Made by a program: the position numbers and the translations under genes. Of a stretch of DNA of 64,000 nt, positions 8,717-17,748 are shown piece after piece. The stretch's first letter is position 1, and the number at the start of each line of letters is the position of its first letter. This DNA comes from Enterococcus crotali (GTDB lineage: Bacteria; Bacillota; Bacilli; Lactobacillales; Enterococcaceae), in contig NZ_AYPQ01000002.1 of NCBI RefSeq assembly GCF_000633635.1, positions 49,642-113,641 of the forward strand, given 5' to 3'. The notes beneath the pieces were generated by a model, which saw nothing but the letters and a program-made list of their open reading frames with translations, searched no databases and had not been told where the DNA came from.

Positions 8717-8902
8717 ATGAATTTTAAAGAGAAAATAACTGAAACAGCTGAAAAAGTTTATGATTTAGCTCGTGACAGAAAGTACGATGTCAACGTCAAT
8801 CTTTTTACTAAAAAGAAAAACAGTGAGAAAACAAAAGGAATTGAAATTATAACAGTTAGAGATACGGCACACACGAAAAAGTGGCGCTCTAAGAACCGCT
8901 AA
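8717..8902 (+). CDS. Small basic protein of unknown function
   Basis: A 61-aa protein with GAGGAGTG 7-8 nt before ATG 8717; an in-frame GTG at 8708 lies inside the ribosome binding site. It is rich in Lys, Arg and Thr, with a short amphipathic N-terminus (NFKEKITETAEKVYDLARDR) and no membrane segment or Cys. I do not recognise a family. A good ribosome binding site and a flanking terminator support it as real. It converges on the TetR gene. Confidence 0.55.
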   Translation: MNFKEKITETAEKVYDLARDRKYDVNVNLFTKKKNSEKTKGIEIITVRDTAHTKKWRSKNR

Positions 8903-8917
8903 AGAGAATAAAGAGTA

Positions 8918-8958
8918 ATAGCCTGAAACAACATCATTTACACGTTGTTTCAGGCTAT
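8918..8958. terminator. Bidirectional terminator
   Basis: ATAGCCTGAAACAAC pairs perfectly with GTTGTTTCAGGCTAT between two convergent genes. The right arm is followed by TTTG and then TTTATTT. Confidence 0.8.
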
Positions 8959-8974
8959 TTGCTTTATTTAGATG

Positions 8975-9583
8975 CTATTTATCGATTTCAAGGCCTAAAA
9001 CTGTCAGGTGACCATTTCCAACGAGTTTGATGACAAGTCTAGCTAAATGATTAGGGGCCATGTCAGTGTCACTTGTGATCCACCAATGAAGAGTTCCGAT
9101 AAATATAGACGTCATATATTCGATGATAAAATCAATAGGCACTTCGATATCATTTTCTGTGATTTTTAGCTTGGAAAAAATATCTGCATATTTTTCATAA
9201 ATGATATCTGCGAGTTTTTTCCTTAACAACTCATTTGAGCTGCCGTCCATGATCGTCAGAAAAAAGTTTTTATTTTTTTGAATATTGATGTAAATGTGTG
9301 TAAGCAAAAACTCGATTTGTTTGACTTTGATTCGATTGCTGACAACGATTTGTTCAGTATCGATAACAGAGGTAAAGGCATTGATCGCAAAATCAAAAAT
9401 TTGTTCATATAGGTCTTGTTTGTCTTTGAAATGAGCATAGAAAGTTGCGCGATTGATCATTGCCTCATCGGCAATATCTTGAATCGTTATACAATCATAT
9501 CCTTTTTCGTCTACTAAGTGAAAGAAAGCTTCGATAATCATTTTGTGTGTTCGTTTTACCCGTAGGTCCGTTTTCTTCGACAT
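8975..9583 (-). CDS. TetR/AcrR family transcriptional regulator
   Basis: A 202-aa repressor. Residues 10-57 form the TetR helix-turn-helix, with the signature ITIQDIADEAMINRATFYAHFKDKQDLYEQI. The C-terminal half resembles the TetR_C_8-type ligand or dimer domain (FFLTIMDGSSNELLRKKL; EYMTSIFIGTLHWWI). It is divergent from the acyl-CoA dehydratase activase fusion, with 192 bases between the starts that contain repeated ATAATCAACA dyads. It probably controls itself and that neighbour. The ligand is unknown. Confidence 0.88.
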   Translation of the reverse strand: MSKKTDLRVKRTHKMIIEAFFHLVDEKGYDCITIQDIADEAMINRATFYAHFKDKQDLYEQIFDFAINAFTSVIDTEQIVVSNRIKVKQIEFLLTHIYINIQKNKNFFLTIMDGSSNELLRKKLADIIYEKYADIFSKLKITENDIEVPIDFIIEYMTSIFIGTLHWWITSDTDMAPNHLARLVIKLVGNGHLTVLGLEIDK

Positions 9584-9605
9584 AAAAATTTCCTTTCGAA
9601 ATAAT

Positions 9606-9737
9606 CAACAGATTTTAAAAGTTTGTTGCTTATCTCACAAATTTGGGTGTTTTGCTTGTTGCAATTACTTTAGAATCTTTCTAAAATATACATAAGTATT
9701 ATATCAGACACCTTGTAGGATAATCAACAAAGTGTTG
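9606..9737. promoter_or_regulatory. Candidate TetR operators
   Basis: ATAATCAACA occurs twice in the divergent region. At 9606-9628 it opens CAACA-N13-TGTTG, and at 9725-9737 it opens the compact dyad CAACA-AAG-TGTTG. The first is close to the TetR start and the second close to the activase start. Operator function is inferred from dyad shape and position. Confidence 0.45.
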
Positions 9738-9775
9738 TGAAATAAAAGGGTATGAAATTTAAGGAGATCAAACGT

Positions 9776-12700
9776 ATGACAATCAGAGCAGGAATCGATG
9801 TTGGATCAACAACTGTGAAATTAGTAATTATTGACGAAGAGAATCATACAAAATTCGCCAAATATGAACGACATTACTCAGATGTGAAGGCAGCAACTGA
9901 AAAAGTATTGAATGAAGCGATGAATGAATTAGGTGAAGCAACACCGATTACAATGACGATCACAGGTTCAGGCGGAATGGGATTAGCAGATGTTTTGAAT
10001 ATTTCATTTGTTCAAGAAGTAATTGCTTGTACAAAAACAGTAGAAAAAATCATACCTGAAACAGATGTTGCTATTGAATTAGGCGGAGAAGATGCAAAAA
10101 TCACTTTTTTTGAAGGTGCATTAGAACAACGGATGAATGGTAGTTGTGCCGGAGGAACTGGAGCTTTTATCGATCAGATGGCTGTTTTGTTAAAAACGGA
10201 TGCGAATGGTGTCAATGAATTAGCTAAAAACTATCAAACGATTTACCCTATTGCTTCCAGATGCGGTGTTTTTGCTAAAACAGATGTTCAGCCATTGATC
10301 AATGAGGGTGCTGCTAAAGAGGATATCGCAGCGAGTATTTTTCAAGCAGTAGTCAACCAAACCATTGCAGGTCTTGCTGCCGGTCGTAAAATTAGAGGGA
10401 AGATCGCCTTTTTAGGCGGACCGCTTTTCTTTATGTCAGAACTTAGAAAACGGTTCATTGAAACCTTAGATGTACAGCCAGAAGATGTGATTTTTCCAGA
10501 AAATCCCCAACTATTTGTAGCAATGGGTGCTGCCCTTTATTCTGAAGGTGCTAAGCCAACCACACTAGCGGATCTGATCCATCGCTTGACTAAAGGCGAT
10601 CAAGAACAATTAAAACCAACAGATACCTTAAAACCATTGTTTCAAGATAAAACACAACTAAAGGAATTTAGAGCTCGTCATGATCAAGCCAAAGCACAAG
10701 AAAAACGATTATCTGACCATCATGGTGTAGCTTTCTTAGGCATTGATGCAGGATCGACGACGACGAAAGTCACTCTGATTGATGAAGATGGTAATCTGCT
10801 GTTTTCATTTTATGGAAATAATCAAGGACAGCCATTGGAAACAACGATGACTGTTTTAAAAGAGTTATATCAACAACTACCACAAGATGTTTTCATTGGA
10901 AAATCTGCCGTTACAGGCTATGGCGAACATTTAATCAAGAATGCTCTAAAAGTCGATATTGGTGAAGTTGAAACAATGGCTCATTATAAAGCGGCGAATC
11001 ATTTTCAACCTGGAGTTGATTTTATCTTAGATATCGGTGGTCAAGATATGAAAGCTATGACCATCAAAGATGGTGTCTTATCTTCGATCCAATTAAATGA
11101 AGCTTGTTCATCAGGTTGTGGTTCTTTTATTGAGACTTTTGCCAAATCGTTGAATTTTGATGTAAAAGACTTTGCGATCGAAGCTTTAAGTTCTAAAGCG
11201 CCGGTCGATTTGGGTTCTCGCTGTACTGTTTTTATGAATTCAAAAGTAAAACAAGTACAAAAAGAAGGCGCATCCGTTGGAGATATCTCTGCTGGTTTGT
11301 CTTATTCTGTAATTAAAAATGCGATTTATAAAGTGATCAAAGTTCGACGTCCAGAAGAATTAGGCAAAAAAATCGTTTGCCAAGGTGGAACATTCTATAA
11401 TGAAGCAGTCTTACGTGCTTTTGAAATGATCAGTGAACGTGAAGTTGTTCGTCCTTCTATTGCAGGATTAATGGGTGCTTATGGTGCGGCACTGATTGCG
11501 TTGGAAAATTATGAATTAGGTCAAGAAACAACGATTCTTGGACTTGATGAGCTAGATACGTTTACTGCGGATAAAGAATTTACCCATTGTGGTTTGTGTG
11601 AAAATAATTGTATGATGACCGTGACGATCTTTTCTGATGGACGTCAATTTGTCACAGGAAATCGCTGTGAGCGTGGCGCCAGAATCAAAGTGAAAAAAGA
11701 AGATCGTAAAGTTAATCTGGTTGATTATAAATATCGGAAATTATTTAAATACCGTCCATTGAAAGAAAAAGATGCTATTCATGGCAGAATCGGAATTCCT
11801 CGTGTTTTAAATATGTATGAAAATTATCCATTATGGCATACGTTCTTTACGGATTTGGGTTTCCGAGTGGAGTTATCTCCACGCTCAAATAAAGAGTTAT
11901 ATGAGCAAGGGATGGAGACGATCCCAAGTGATACAGCTTGTTATCCTGCTAAAATTTCTCATGGACATATTCAAGCACTGATCGATTCAAACGTACCGAT
12001 GATTTTTTATCCTGGTGTTGTCTTTGAACGTCAAGAGTCAGCGGAAGCGGATAATCATTTTAACTGTCCAATCGTTCAAAGTTACCCTGATGTGATTCGC
12101 AATAATGTGGACGACATTCGCGATGGGAAAGTCGATTATCGTAATCCGTACATTAATTTAGCGAATGAAGCGTCTGTAGCGAAAGTTTTAAGTGAGACGT
12201 TTGCGGATCTGGGTATTTCAGCAGAACTAGTGACCCAAGCATTACGACATGGCTATGAAGAATTAGATGCCTTCAAAGAAGATGTCCGCAACAAAGGGGA
12301 AGAAACCTTAGTGATGTTGAATCAAAAAGGGGAAAAAGGGATCGTTTTATCTGGACGTCCGTATCATTTAGACCCTGAAATCAACCACGGGATTGCTGAT
12401 GTGATCACACAAGAAGGCTTTCATGTGTTGACGGAAGATTGTGTTTCTCATTTAAGTGACGTAGGGAATTTACGTGTTGTTAATCAGTGGGTCTATCATT
12501 CTCGGCTATACGCAGCAGCTCGTGTTGTAGCAAAATCAAAAAATCTTGAGCTCGTACAACTGAATTCATTTGGCTGCGGCTTAGATGCTGTCACAACAGA
12601 TCAAGTGGAAGAAATCATGGATCAGTATGGTAAGATTTATACTGTTTTAAAAATTGATGAGGGATCGAATTTAGGAGCAATCAGAATTCGATTACGATCA

Positions 12701-14023
12701 TTGAAAGCCGCTGTCGGTGAACGGGAGAAAATGAATTTTGAACCAAAATTGCAGCATGAAGAACCAGAAAAAATCATTTTTACTAAAGAAATGAAAAAGA
12801 CACACACGTTATTATTACCGATGCTTAGCCCCATTCATCAATCTGGTTTAGTGGATGTTGCTTTAAAAGCTTCGGGCTATAATGTTGTTTGTTTACCAGC
12901 GGATGATCGTGAGGCTGTTAATGTTGGTCTGAAATACGTGAATAACGATGCGTGTTATCCGGCCATCATTTCAATTGGTCAATTAGTGGAAGCTCTAGAA
13001 AGCGGGGAATATGATTTAGAGCATGTCAGTGTGATGATGACCCAAACAGGTGGCGGTTGCCGTGCGACAAACTATATTCCGTTACTCAGAAAAGCTTTGA
13101 ACGATGCAGGCTTCCCTCAAGTTCCTGTTGTTTCGGTTTCGATGGGAAATAAAGGAGTCGAATCTAATCCAGGATTTAAATTTACATTACCGATGCTAAA
13201 ACGGGTTGCGGTGGCCTTTTTGTATGGGGATCTATTTGAACGTGTGGTTTATCGAACACGTCCATACGAAACAGAAACCGGCATGATCGATGCACTTCAC
13301 GCTAAATGGTTGAAACAAATCGAAAAAAATGTTCGAAATGGTTCATTGACTTTGTTCAACCGCAACATGAAAAAAATTATCACGGAATTTGATGAGGTTC
13401 CGCTTCGACAAATCAAGAAACCTAAAGTCGGCGTTGTCGGTGAAATACTTGTGAAATACTCCCCAACTGCGAATAATGATATTGTCCGTTTGTTGGAAGC
13501 AGAAGGGGCGGAAGCTGTTGTTCCAGATATTGTTGGATTTATGAATTACTCTCTTTACAATCAAATTTGGAAATACGACAATATGGGCATGTCTAAACAA
13601 AGCAAAAACTTAGCTCAATTTGCGATTCGTATCATTGAATATGTTGAAAAGCCGATGGACAAAGCTTTAAGAAATTCTAAACGCTTTGAAGGTCTAAGCT
13701 CTATTCATGAATTAGCAGAAGATGCAGGAAAAATCCTTTCAATTGGAAATCATACAGGTGAAGGATGGTTCTTGACAGGAGAAATGATCGAGCTGTTGAA
13801 ATCAGATGTAAATAATATTGTTTGTATGCAACCCTTTGGATGTTTGCCAAATCATGTTGTTGGTAAGGGTGTGACAAAAGAGCTGCGACGCCAATATCCT
13901 AAAGCGAATATTGCACCGATCGATTATGATCCAGGTGTTTCATTGGTAAATCAGCTGAACCGCATCCGTTTGATGATGGCGACAGCAAATAAAATGATGG
14001 AAGAAGAAAAAATAGGTTCTTAA
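9776..14023 (+). CDS. Giant acyl-CoA dehydratase activase fusion (BadF/HgdC-like)
   Basis: A 1415-aa fusion. Two ASKHA-fold activase domains lie in tandem: the first begins AGIDVGSTTVKLV (residues 4-16) with GGEDAKIT and NGSCAGGTGAFIDQ; the second begins LGIDAGSTTTKVTLI (about residue 320) with DIGGQDMKAM and EACSSGCGSFIET. Next come a CGLCENNC segment, a DUF2229 domain (IGIPRVLNMYENYPLWHTFF), and a C-terminal region like the 2-hydroxyglutaryl-CoA dehydratase D component. The Cys residues suggest Fe-S clusters, and such activases use ATP for electron transfer in anaerobes. ATG 9776 is chosen because AAGGAG at 9761-9766 is well spaced; ATG 9752 is upstream of it. No separate dehydratase subunits are encoded nearby, so the substrate is unknown. 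Confidence 0.88.
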   Translation: MTIRAGIDVGSTTVKLVIIDEENHTKFAKYERHYSDVKAATEKVLNEAMNELGEATPITMTITGSGGMGLADVLNISFVQEVIACTKTVEKIIPETDVAIELGGEDAKITFFEGALEQRMNGSCAGGTGAFIDQMAVLLKTDANGVNELAKNYQTIYPIASRCGVFAKTDVQPLINEGAAKEDIAASIFQAVVNQTIAGLAAGRKIRGKIAFLGGPLFFMSELRKRFIETLDVQPEDVIFPENPQLFVAMGAALYSEGAKPTTLADLIHRLTKGDQEQLKPTDTLKPLFQDKTQLKEFRARHDQAKAQEKRLSDHHGVAFLGIDAGSTTTKVTLIDEDGNLLFSFYGNNQGQPLETTMTVLKELYQQLPQDVFIGKSAVTGYGEHLIKNALKVDIGEVETMAHYKAANHFQPGVDFILDIGGQDMKAMTIKDGVLSSIQLNEACSSGCGSFIETFAKSLNFDVKDFAIEALSSKAPVDLGSRCTVFMNSKVKQVQKEGASVGDISAGLSYSVIKNAIYKVIKVRRPEELGKKIVCQGGTFYNEAVLRAFEMISEREVVRPSIAGLMGAYGAALIALENYELGQETTILGLDELDTFTADKEFTHCGLCENNCMMTVTIFSDGRQFVTGNRCERGARIKVKKEDRKVNLVDYKYRKLFKYRPLKEKDAIHGRIGIPRVLNMYENYPLWHTFFTDLGFRVELSPRSNKELYEQGMETIPSDTACYPAKISHGHIQALIDSNVPMIFYPGVVFERQESAEADNHFNCPIVQSYPDVIRNNVDDIRDGKVDYRNPYINLANEASVAKVLSETFADLGISAELVTQALRHGYEELDAFKEDVRNKGEETLVMLNQKGEKGIVLSGRPYHLDPEINHGIADVITQEGFHVLTEDCVSHLSDVGNLRVVNQWVYHSRLYAAARVVAKSKNLELVQLNSFGCGLDAVTTDQVEEIMDQYGKIYTVLKIDEGSNLGAIRIRLRSLKAAVGEREKMNFEPKLQHEEPEKIIFTKEMKKTHTLLLPMLSPIHQSGLVDVALKASGYNVVCLPADDREAVNVGLKYVNNDACYPAIISIGQLVEALESGEYDLEHVSVMMTQTGGGCRATNYIPLLRKALNDAGFPQVPVVSVSMGNKGVESNPGFKFTLPMLKRVAVAFLYGDLFERVVYRTRPYETETGMIDALHAKWLKQIEKNVRNGSLTLFNRNMKKIITEFDEVPLRQIKKPKVGVVGEILVKYSPTANNDIVRLLEAEGAEAVVPDIVGFMNYSLYNQIWKYDNMGMSKQSKNLAQFAIRIIEYVEKPMDKALRNSKRFEGLSSIHELAEDAGKILSIGNHTGEGWFLTGEMIELLKSDVNNIVCMQPFGCLPNHVVGKGVTKELRRQYPKANIAPIDYDPGVSLVNQLNRIRLMMATANKMMEEEKIGS

Positions 14024-14081
14024 AATATATAACTGATCAAACAAAATAATTGAGTTTTTGAGATTAGAAAGCTTTTACTTC

Positions 14082-14148
14082 CACCGTTTATTCGGATTCC
14101 TTAAGGCTGGGATGTGACTCGTAGAGTTATGTCCCAGCCTTAATTTTT
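14082..14148 (+). terminator. Family B element: CGTTTATTCGGATT flank plus terminator hairpin
   Basis: CCACCGTTTATTCGGATTCC is followed by TAAGGCTGGGA...TCCCAGCCTTA (11-bp stem) with apical GACTC-GTA-GAGTTAT, then AATTTTT. The same flank and apical sequence, with different lower stems, recur at 34169 and 42432. It terminates the activase gene. The AT-rich stretch 14149-14324 beyond it shows nothing else I can support. Confidence 0.8.
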
Positions 14149-14324
14149 GCATGGCCAATAAGAATGAAAAACAATATAATTTTATTTTTTTCTTTTTGTA
14201 TGGCAGGTAATATATAATAAGATATAGGAATAAAAATGATTCTAAACAAATTACCCAAACCTTAACTATATTATACCAAATTATTTTGTAAAACGTTTCC
14301 TTCGCTATATTTTGGAACTTTTGG

Positions 14325-14353
14325 TTGTTTATGAGGTATATACCAGTTATAAT
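14325..14353 (+). promoter_or_regulatory. Promoter with embedded palindrome before the gntR gene
   Basis: TTGTTT (14325-14330) and TATAAT (14348-14353) are 17 bases apart. The spacer contains the perfect palindrome GGTATATACC (14335-14344), the size and shape of HutC/TreR-type operators. Autoregulation by the downstream regulator is inferred. Confidence 0.55.
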
Positions 14354-14380
14354 AGAAGTGAATAAAAAGGAGGAAGTAAG

Positions 14381-15088
14381 ATGGTGTCAAGTTTACCAGT
14401 TTATATTCAAATACACGATAAGATTAAAGATGACATTGAACATGGTGTTTGGAAGATTGGAGACAGACTTCCATCAGAGCGTGAGCTGGCGACTCAGTTT
14501 AGTGTGAGCCGAATGACCTTGAGACAGGCGATCCAGACACTTGCTGATGAGGGGATTTTAGAACGTAAGATTGGTTCAGGCACTTACGTTGCCCGGAAAA
14601 AAGTGCAAGAAAAAATGACGGGAACAACCAGCTTTACTGATATTATGCTTTCGCAAAATCGAGTGCCTTCTAGCCGCACAGTTTCTTATTATGTAGCTAA
14701 ACCAAGCTCTAGTGAGATGGAAAAGCTAAATCTTAAAGAAAATGAACAGATCGTTCGGATGGAACGGGTTCGTTTTGCAGATGATCTGCCGATTTGTTTT
14801 GAAGTAGCTAGTGTTCCATATTCTCTAGTTGATCAATATAGCAAAGCTGAGATCACCAATTCTTTTTATAAGACTTTAGAAGAAAAAGGCGGCAATAAAA
14901 TCGGACACGCAAATCAGACGATTTCAGCCATGTTGGCATCGGAGCAAATCGCTGATTATTTAAAAATCAAACGAGGAGATGCGATCCTTCGCTTACGCCA
15001 AATTTCCTATTTTGAAAATGGCACCCCGTTTGAATATGTAAGAACCCAATATGTGGGCAATCGCTTTGAATTTTATTTAGAAAAATAA
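14381..15088 (+). CDS. GntR family (HutC subfamily) transcriptional regulator
   Basis: A 235-aa regulator. A winged helix at residues 5-70 (VYIQIHDKIKDDIEHGVWKI, LPSERELATQFSVSRMTLRQ) is followed by a UTRA effector domain from about residue 90 to the end. The architecture matches NagR/YvoA and other sugar-phosphate-responsive HutC members, but the effector cannot be told from sequence and no catabolic genes are adjacent. AAAAAGGAGG lies 7 nt before the ATG. It has its own promoter and a terminator shared with queT. Confidence 0.88.
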   Translation: MVSSLPVYIQIHDKIKDDIEHGVWKIGDRLPSERELATQFSVSRMTLRQAIQTLADEGILERKIGSGTYVARKKVQEKMTGTTSFTDIMLSQNRVPSSRTVSYYVAKPSSSEMEKLNLKENEQIVRMERVRFADDLPICFEVASVPYSLVDQYSKAEITNSFYKTLEEKGGNKIGHANQTISAMLASEQIADYLKIKRGDAILRLRQISYFENGTPFEYVRTQYVGNRFEFYLEK

Positions 15089-15150
15089 ACGAAAATGAAC
15101 GTTTCTCAGATTTCTCATTTGGAGTAGCTGAAAATGTTCATTTTCGTTTT
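15089..15150. terminator. Bidirectional terminator between gntR gene and queT
   Basis: ACGAAAATGAAC (15089-15100) pairs perfectly with GTTCATTTTCGT (15136-15147), with a T run to the right and an A run to the left. The long loop makes it weaker than most. Confidence 0.7.
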
Positions 15151-15151
15151 T

Positions 15152-15658
15152 TTATTTTGTTAAATCGATTTTTTGATTGATCCAATAAACCAAAATACCA
15201 CCGATAGACATAGACAATAACTCCCCAATAGCAACAGTTAACCATGTATAGAAAAATGGCAGGTGATAAAAATAAGTCAACTGAGCAGCAACTGTAAACA
15301 TCGATAGTGAACAGATAATGGCTGTGATACTCATTTTTTTGATCGGACTTTTAAACCGCTTGGTGACCGAGTAAGAGAAAAGTAAAACGAAAAACGTCGA
15401 AAAACTGCCGATGACAACATCAACTAATCCTAAAGGTGATGCGAAATTTGAGATAGCTACACCTAAAGTCACGGCTATAATGTAACGTTTGTTGAATAGC
15501 GGCAAATAATTAAACAACTCGGAAAGCCTGAGTTGAATAGCGCCAAAACCAAATGGAGCTAAAAAGATTGTAACCACGACATAAAGTGTGGTGATCATAG
15601 CCATTTTTGTCAAACTAATGACAGACCAAGCAGTAGTCTGGGTGTTTGGATTATTCAT
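15152..15658 (-). CDS. queT: QueT-family transporter component (queuosine precursor uptake)
   Basis: A 168-aa membrane protein of the QueT family (pfam06177), with about five hydrophobic segments and the family-like phrase GFGAIQLRLSELFNYLPL. In other Firmicutes these are S components of ECF transporters for a queuosine precursor, working with a shared energizing module that is not in this window. An AAAGGAG ribosome binding site precedes the start. The upstream region contains hairpins that could be a regulatory leader. Confidence 0.8.
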   Translation of the reverse strand: MNNPNTQTTAWSVISLTKMAMITTLYVVVTIFLAPFGFGAIQLRLSELFNYLPLFNKRYIIAVTLGVAISNFASPLGLVDVVIGSFSTFFVLLFSYSVTKRFKSPIKKMSITAIICSLSMFTVAAQLTYFYHLPFFYTWLTVAIGELLSMSIGGILVYWINQKIDLTK

Positions 15659-15800
15659 ATGTGTTCTCCTTTGTAAAACAGTTTTCCTGTTTTAGTAATA
15701 ACTATGACCAAAGGAAGTGACAGAACAATACCGCCAGCTGAAGTGTCATAGTGTGAATCATTTCACTGCTTTTATGTTACCGAATATTCGATAGCTTGTA
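15659..15800 (-). promoter_or_regulatory. Hairpin-rich leader of queT, possible riboswitch
   Basis: On the minus strand the leader contains AGTGAA-ATGA-TTCAC, a longer pairing of ATGACA with TGTCA, and AAAACAG-GAAAA-CTGTTTT directly before the ribosome binding site. queT genes are often under preQ1 riboswitches. I could not match the conserved preQ1-I or preQ1-II cores, so riboswitch identity is unproven. Confidence 0.3.
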
Positions 15801-15825
15801 AAGCAAAGTATGGAGTCAAGCTCAT

Positions 15826-16590
15826 TTACTTTTCTAGCCAACCGCCATCGATTGGCATGACGGTTCCGTGAATGTAATCTGCTTGCTGGCTAGCCAAAAA
15901 GAGTGTCAAGGCTGCAACTTCTTCAGGCTTGGCCCAGCGTCCAGCGGGTGTTTCGTTTGCGACCCATGCTGCTATTTTCCCATCACCAGCGAAATCAGCA
16001 GCATTCATGGGTGTTTGAATGGCTCCAGGAGCAATGGCATTTGCTCGAATTCCTTGTTTGATATAGTCGTGATCTAATTGCTTTGTATAACCGATGATTG
16101 CATGTTTTGATGCTGTATAAGCAGCGCCGCCACCACCTGCCACCATACCAGCAATTGAAGACATATTGACGATGACACCATATTTTTGCTGCAGCATTTG
16201 GGGTAAAATCTGGTTGGTGACCAAAAAGGTTCCTTTCAGATTGACGGATAAAACATGATCCCACATCGTTTCTGTTGTTTCCAAGGTAGGAGTGTAATTA
16301 TCTAAGATACCGGCAGTATTAAGTAAAATATGTACACTGCCAAACGATTTATTTACCTGTTCTATGGCGGAACAGATTTCTGTTTTTTTTGTAATGTCTC
16401 CAGTATAAGGAATGAATTTTCCAGGTGAGTCTGTTGTTTTAGCAAGTGTTTGAGCTAACCCTTTTGTATCGAGGTCCATTCCTAAGACATTGGCACCTTG
16501 GCTGGCAAAAGCGACAGCTTGTGCTTGTCCTATACCAGAAGCGGCTCCTGTTATAAAAATTGTTTTTCCTTGGTATTCAGTAAATTCCAT
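15826..16590 (-). CDS. Short-chain dehydrogenase/reductase (FabG-like)
   Basis: A 254-aa classical SDR. The cofactor motif TGAASGIG is at residues 15-22, the structural motif NTAG near residue 92, the catalytic Ser in NMSSIAG, and the catalytic YTASK about 14 residues later. The C-terminus has the usual IDGGW. It should reduce or oxidise a carbonyl/alcohol with NAD(P)H; similarity to 3-oxoacyl-ACP reductases does not prove a role in lipid synthesis because no fab genes are nearby. It appears to be a single-gene unit. Confidence 0.85.
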   Translation of the reverse strand: MEFTEYQGKTIFITGAASGIGQAQAVAFASQGANVLGMDLDTKGLAQTLAKTTDSPGKFIPYTGDITKKTEICSAIEQVNKSFGSVHILLNTAGILDNYTPTLETTETMWDHVLSVNLKGTFLVTNQILPQMLQQKYGVIVNMSSIAGMVAGGGGAAYTASKHAIIGYTKQLDHDYIKQGIRANAIAPGAIQTPMNAADFAGDGKIAAWVANETPAGRWAKPEEVAALTLFLASQQADYIHGTVMPIDGGWLEK

Positions 16591-16618
16591 AATCGTTCCT
16601 CTTTTCCTAACAAATAGA

Positions 16619-16662
16619 AGAAGCTAGACCGACTTATTTCAAGTGTCCTAGCTTCTTTTTAT
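16619..16662. terminator. Terminator hairpin
   Basis: AGAAGCTAG (16619-16627) pairs with CTAGCTTCT (16648-16656). The plus-strand side has TTTTTATC; on the minus strand it can end the yigZ-DUF2829 unit. Confidence 0.6.
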
Positions 16663-16666
16663 CTTT

Positions 16667-16903
16667 TTAATCTGTGCTGACGATTTTCCAGTCCTCAGCC
16701 AGTACATCACATGGAGTTGGTGAAAACATACTATAGCCTTCATCAGATGTTTTGATCAAAAAATAAGGTGTAACTTGGAGAAAAGTTCCATCCGATGTGC
16801 CAATTTCATCCCTAAGTTCAATATACAGTTCAAAACCGCCCCATCCTGTTCGTACAGCTTTAGCCCCTTTTTTTATCAGCGGCAATATTTCTTCAAATGT
16901 CAT
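16667..16903 (-). CDS. DUF2829 protein (Tad2-like, Thoeris anti-defence fold)
   Basis: A 78-aa protein with the DUF2829 (PF11195) pattern: MTFEEILPLIKKGAKAVRTG at the start, WGGFELYIEL, then a C-terminal segment ending DVLAEDWKIV. The family contains phage Tad2 proteins, which sequester the cyclic-ADPR-type signal of Thoeris defence. The copy here is chromosomal, with no phage genes around it. Its start overlaps the yigZ end by 11 nt and has AAAAGGAG 7 nt upstream (minus strand), so it is made from the yigZ transcript. Anti-defence activity is not shown by sequence; it may have another ligand-binding role. Confidence 0.75.
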   Translation of the reverse strand: MTFEEILPLIKKGAKAVRTGWGGFELYIELRDEIGTSDGTFLQVTPYFLIKTSDEGYSMFSPTPCDVLAEDWKIVSTD

Positions 16904-17552
16904 GTGTTTGCTCCTTTTCAATAATTGATAATTCATGATAAGAACATTCACCTTTTGTGAATACAACTTGGCCATTCAACTGTTCGGTGATCTCTGTCAT
17001 AAATAATTCTGTTTTTGGTTCATCAACAAGGCAAATTACTTCCACTTGTTCTGCGTAAATCGTGTCTTGTAATGTATAAGGATTATGCTCCATAAAATGC
17101 TGGAGAGTGCCTAAATTCGGATAACTAATGGTTAATCGGATTTCCTGCTGCAGCTTGCCTTCTACTAATCCAATTTTTTCTAATGCATGAGAAACTGCAT
17201 GGCTATATGCTCGAATCAAGCCGCCCGAGCCTAATTTTGTGCCGCCAAAATAGCGAGTAACGACCGCAGCAACGTTGATCAGTTCTTGTTTTTTTAATAC
17301 TTCCAACATCGGTATGCCAGCTGTACCACTTGGTTCGCCATCATCACTGCTGCGCTGGATGTCACTTTTTTCGCCGATTACAAAAGCACTGCAATTATGA
17401 GTGGCTTTCCAATGTTCCTTTTTCTTTTGTGCAATAAAGAGCTTGGCTTCTTCTTCTGAATAGACACGCTTGAGCGCACAAATAAAGCGTGATTTCTTTA
17501 TTTCAATTTCACTTTCTCCGTCAGAACGAATGGTAAAATAACTTTCAAGCAT
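16893..17552 (-). CDS. yigZ: YigZ/IMPACT family protein
   Basis: A 219-aa member of the YigZ (UPF0029, IMPACT) family. The N-terminal domain carries the conserved SSDDGEPSGTAGIPML and RYFGGTKLGSGGLIRAYSHA; the C-terminal domain has the ferredoxin-like DUF1949 fold. Bacterial members are implicated loosely in translation control; the biochemical role is unsettled. In many Firmicutes it lies divergent from comFA, as here apart from two inserted genes. The downstream DUF2829 gene overlaps its stop. Confidence 0.9.
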   Translation of the reverse strand: MLESYFTIRSDGESEIEIKKSRFICALKRVYSEEEAKLFIAQKKKEHWKATHNCSAFVIGEKSDIQRSSDDGEPSGTAGIPMLEVLKKQELINVAAVVTRYFGGTKLGSGGLIRAYSHAVSHALEKIGLVEGKLQQEIRLTISYPNLGTLQHFMEHNPYTLQDTIYAEQVEVICLVDEPKTELFMTEITEQLNGQVVFTKGECSYHELSIIEKEQTHDI

Positions 17553-17748
17553 TTCCTCATTCCTTTTCTACATATTATTTTAAGTATAAAAAAAATCAGG
17601 GTGAGAAGCAACCACTCTCTTTAAAAAAAGATAAGTGCGTGCGTTTGCTTCTTGGAAAATATATGAGATAATGATTAAAAGAATGGATAGCTTTTAGCAA
17701 AAATCGATTTCTTTCAGGTAGAGTTGATCGAACAAAGGGGTGGGAAAT

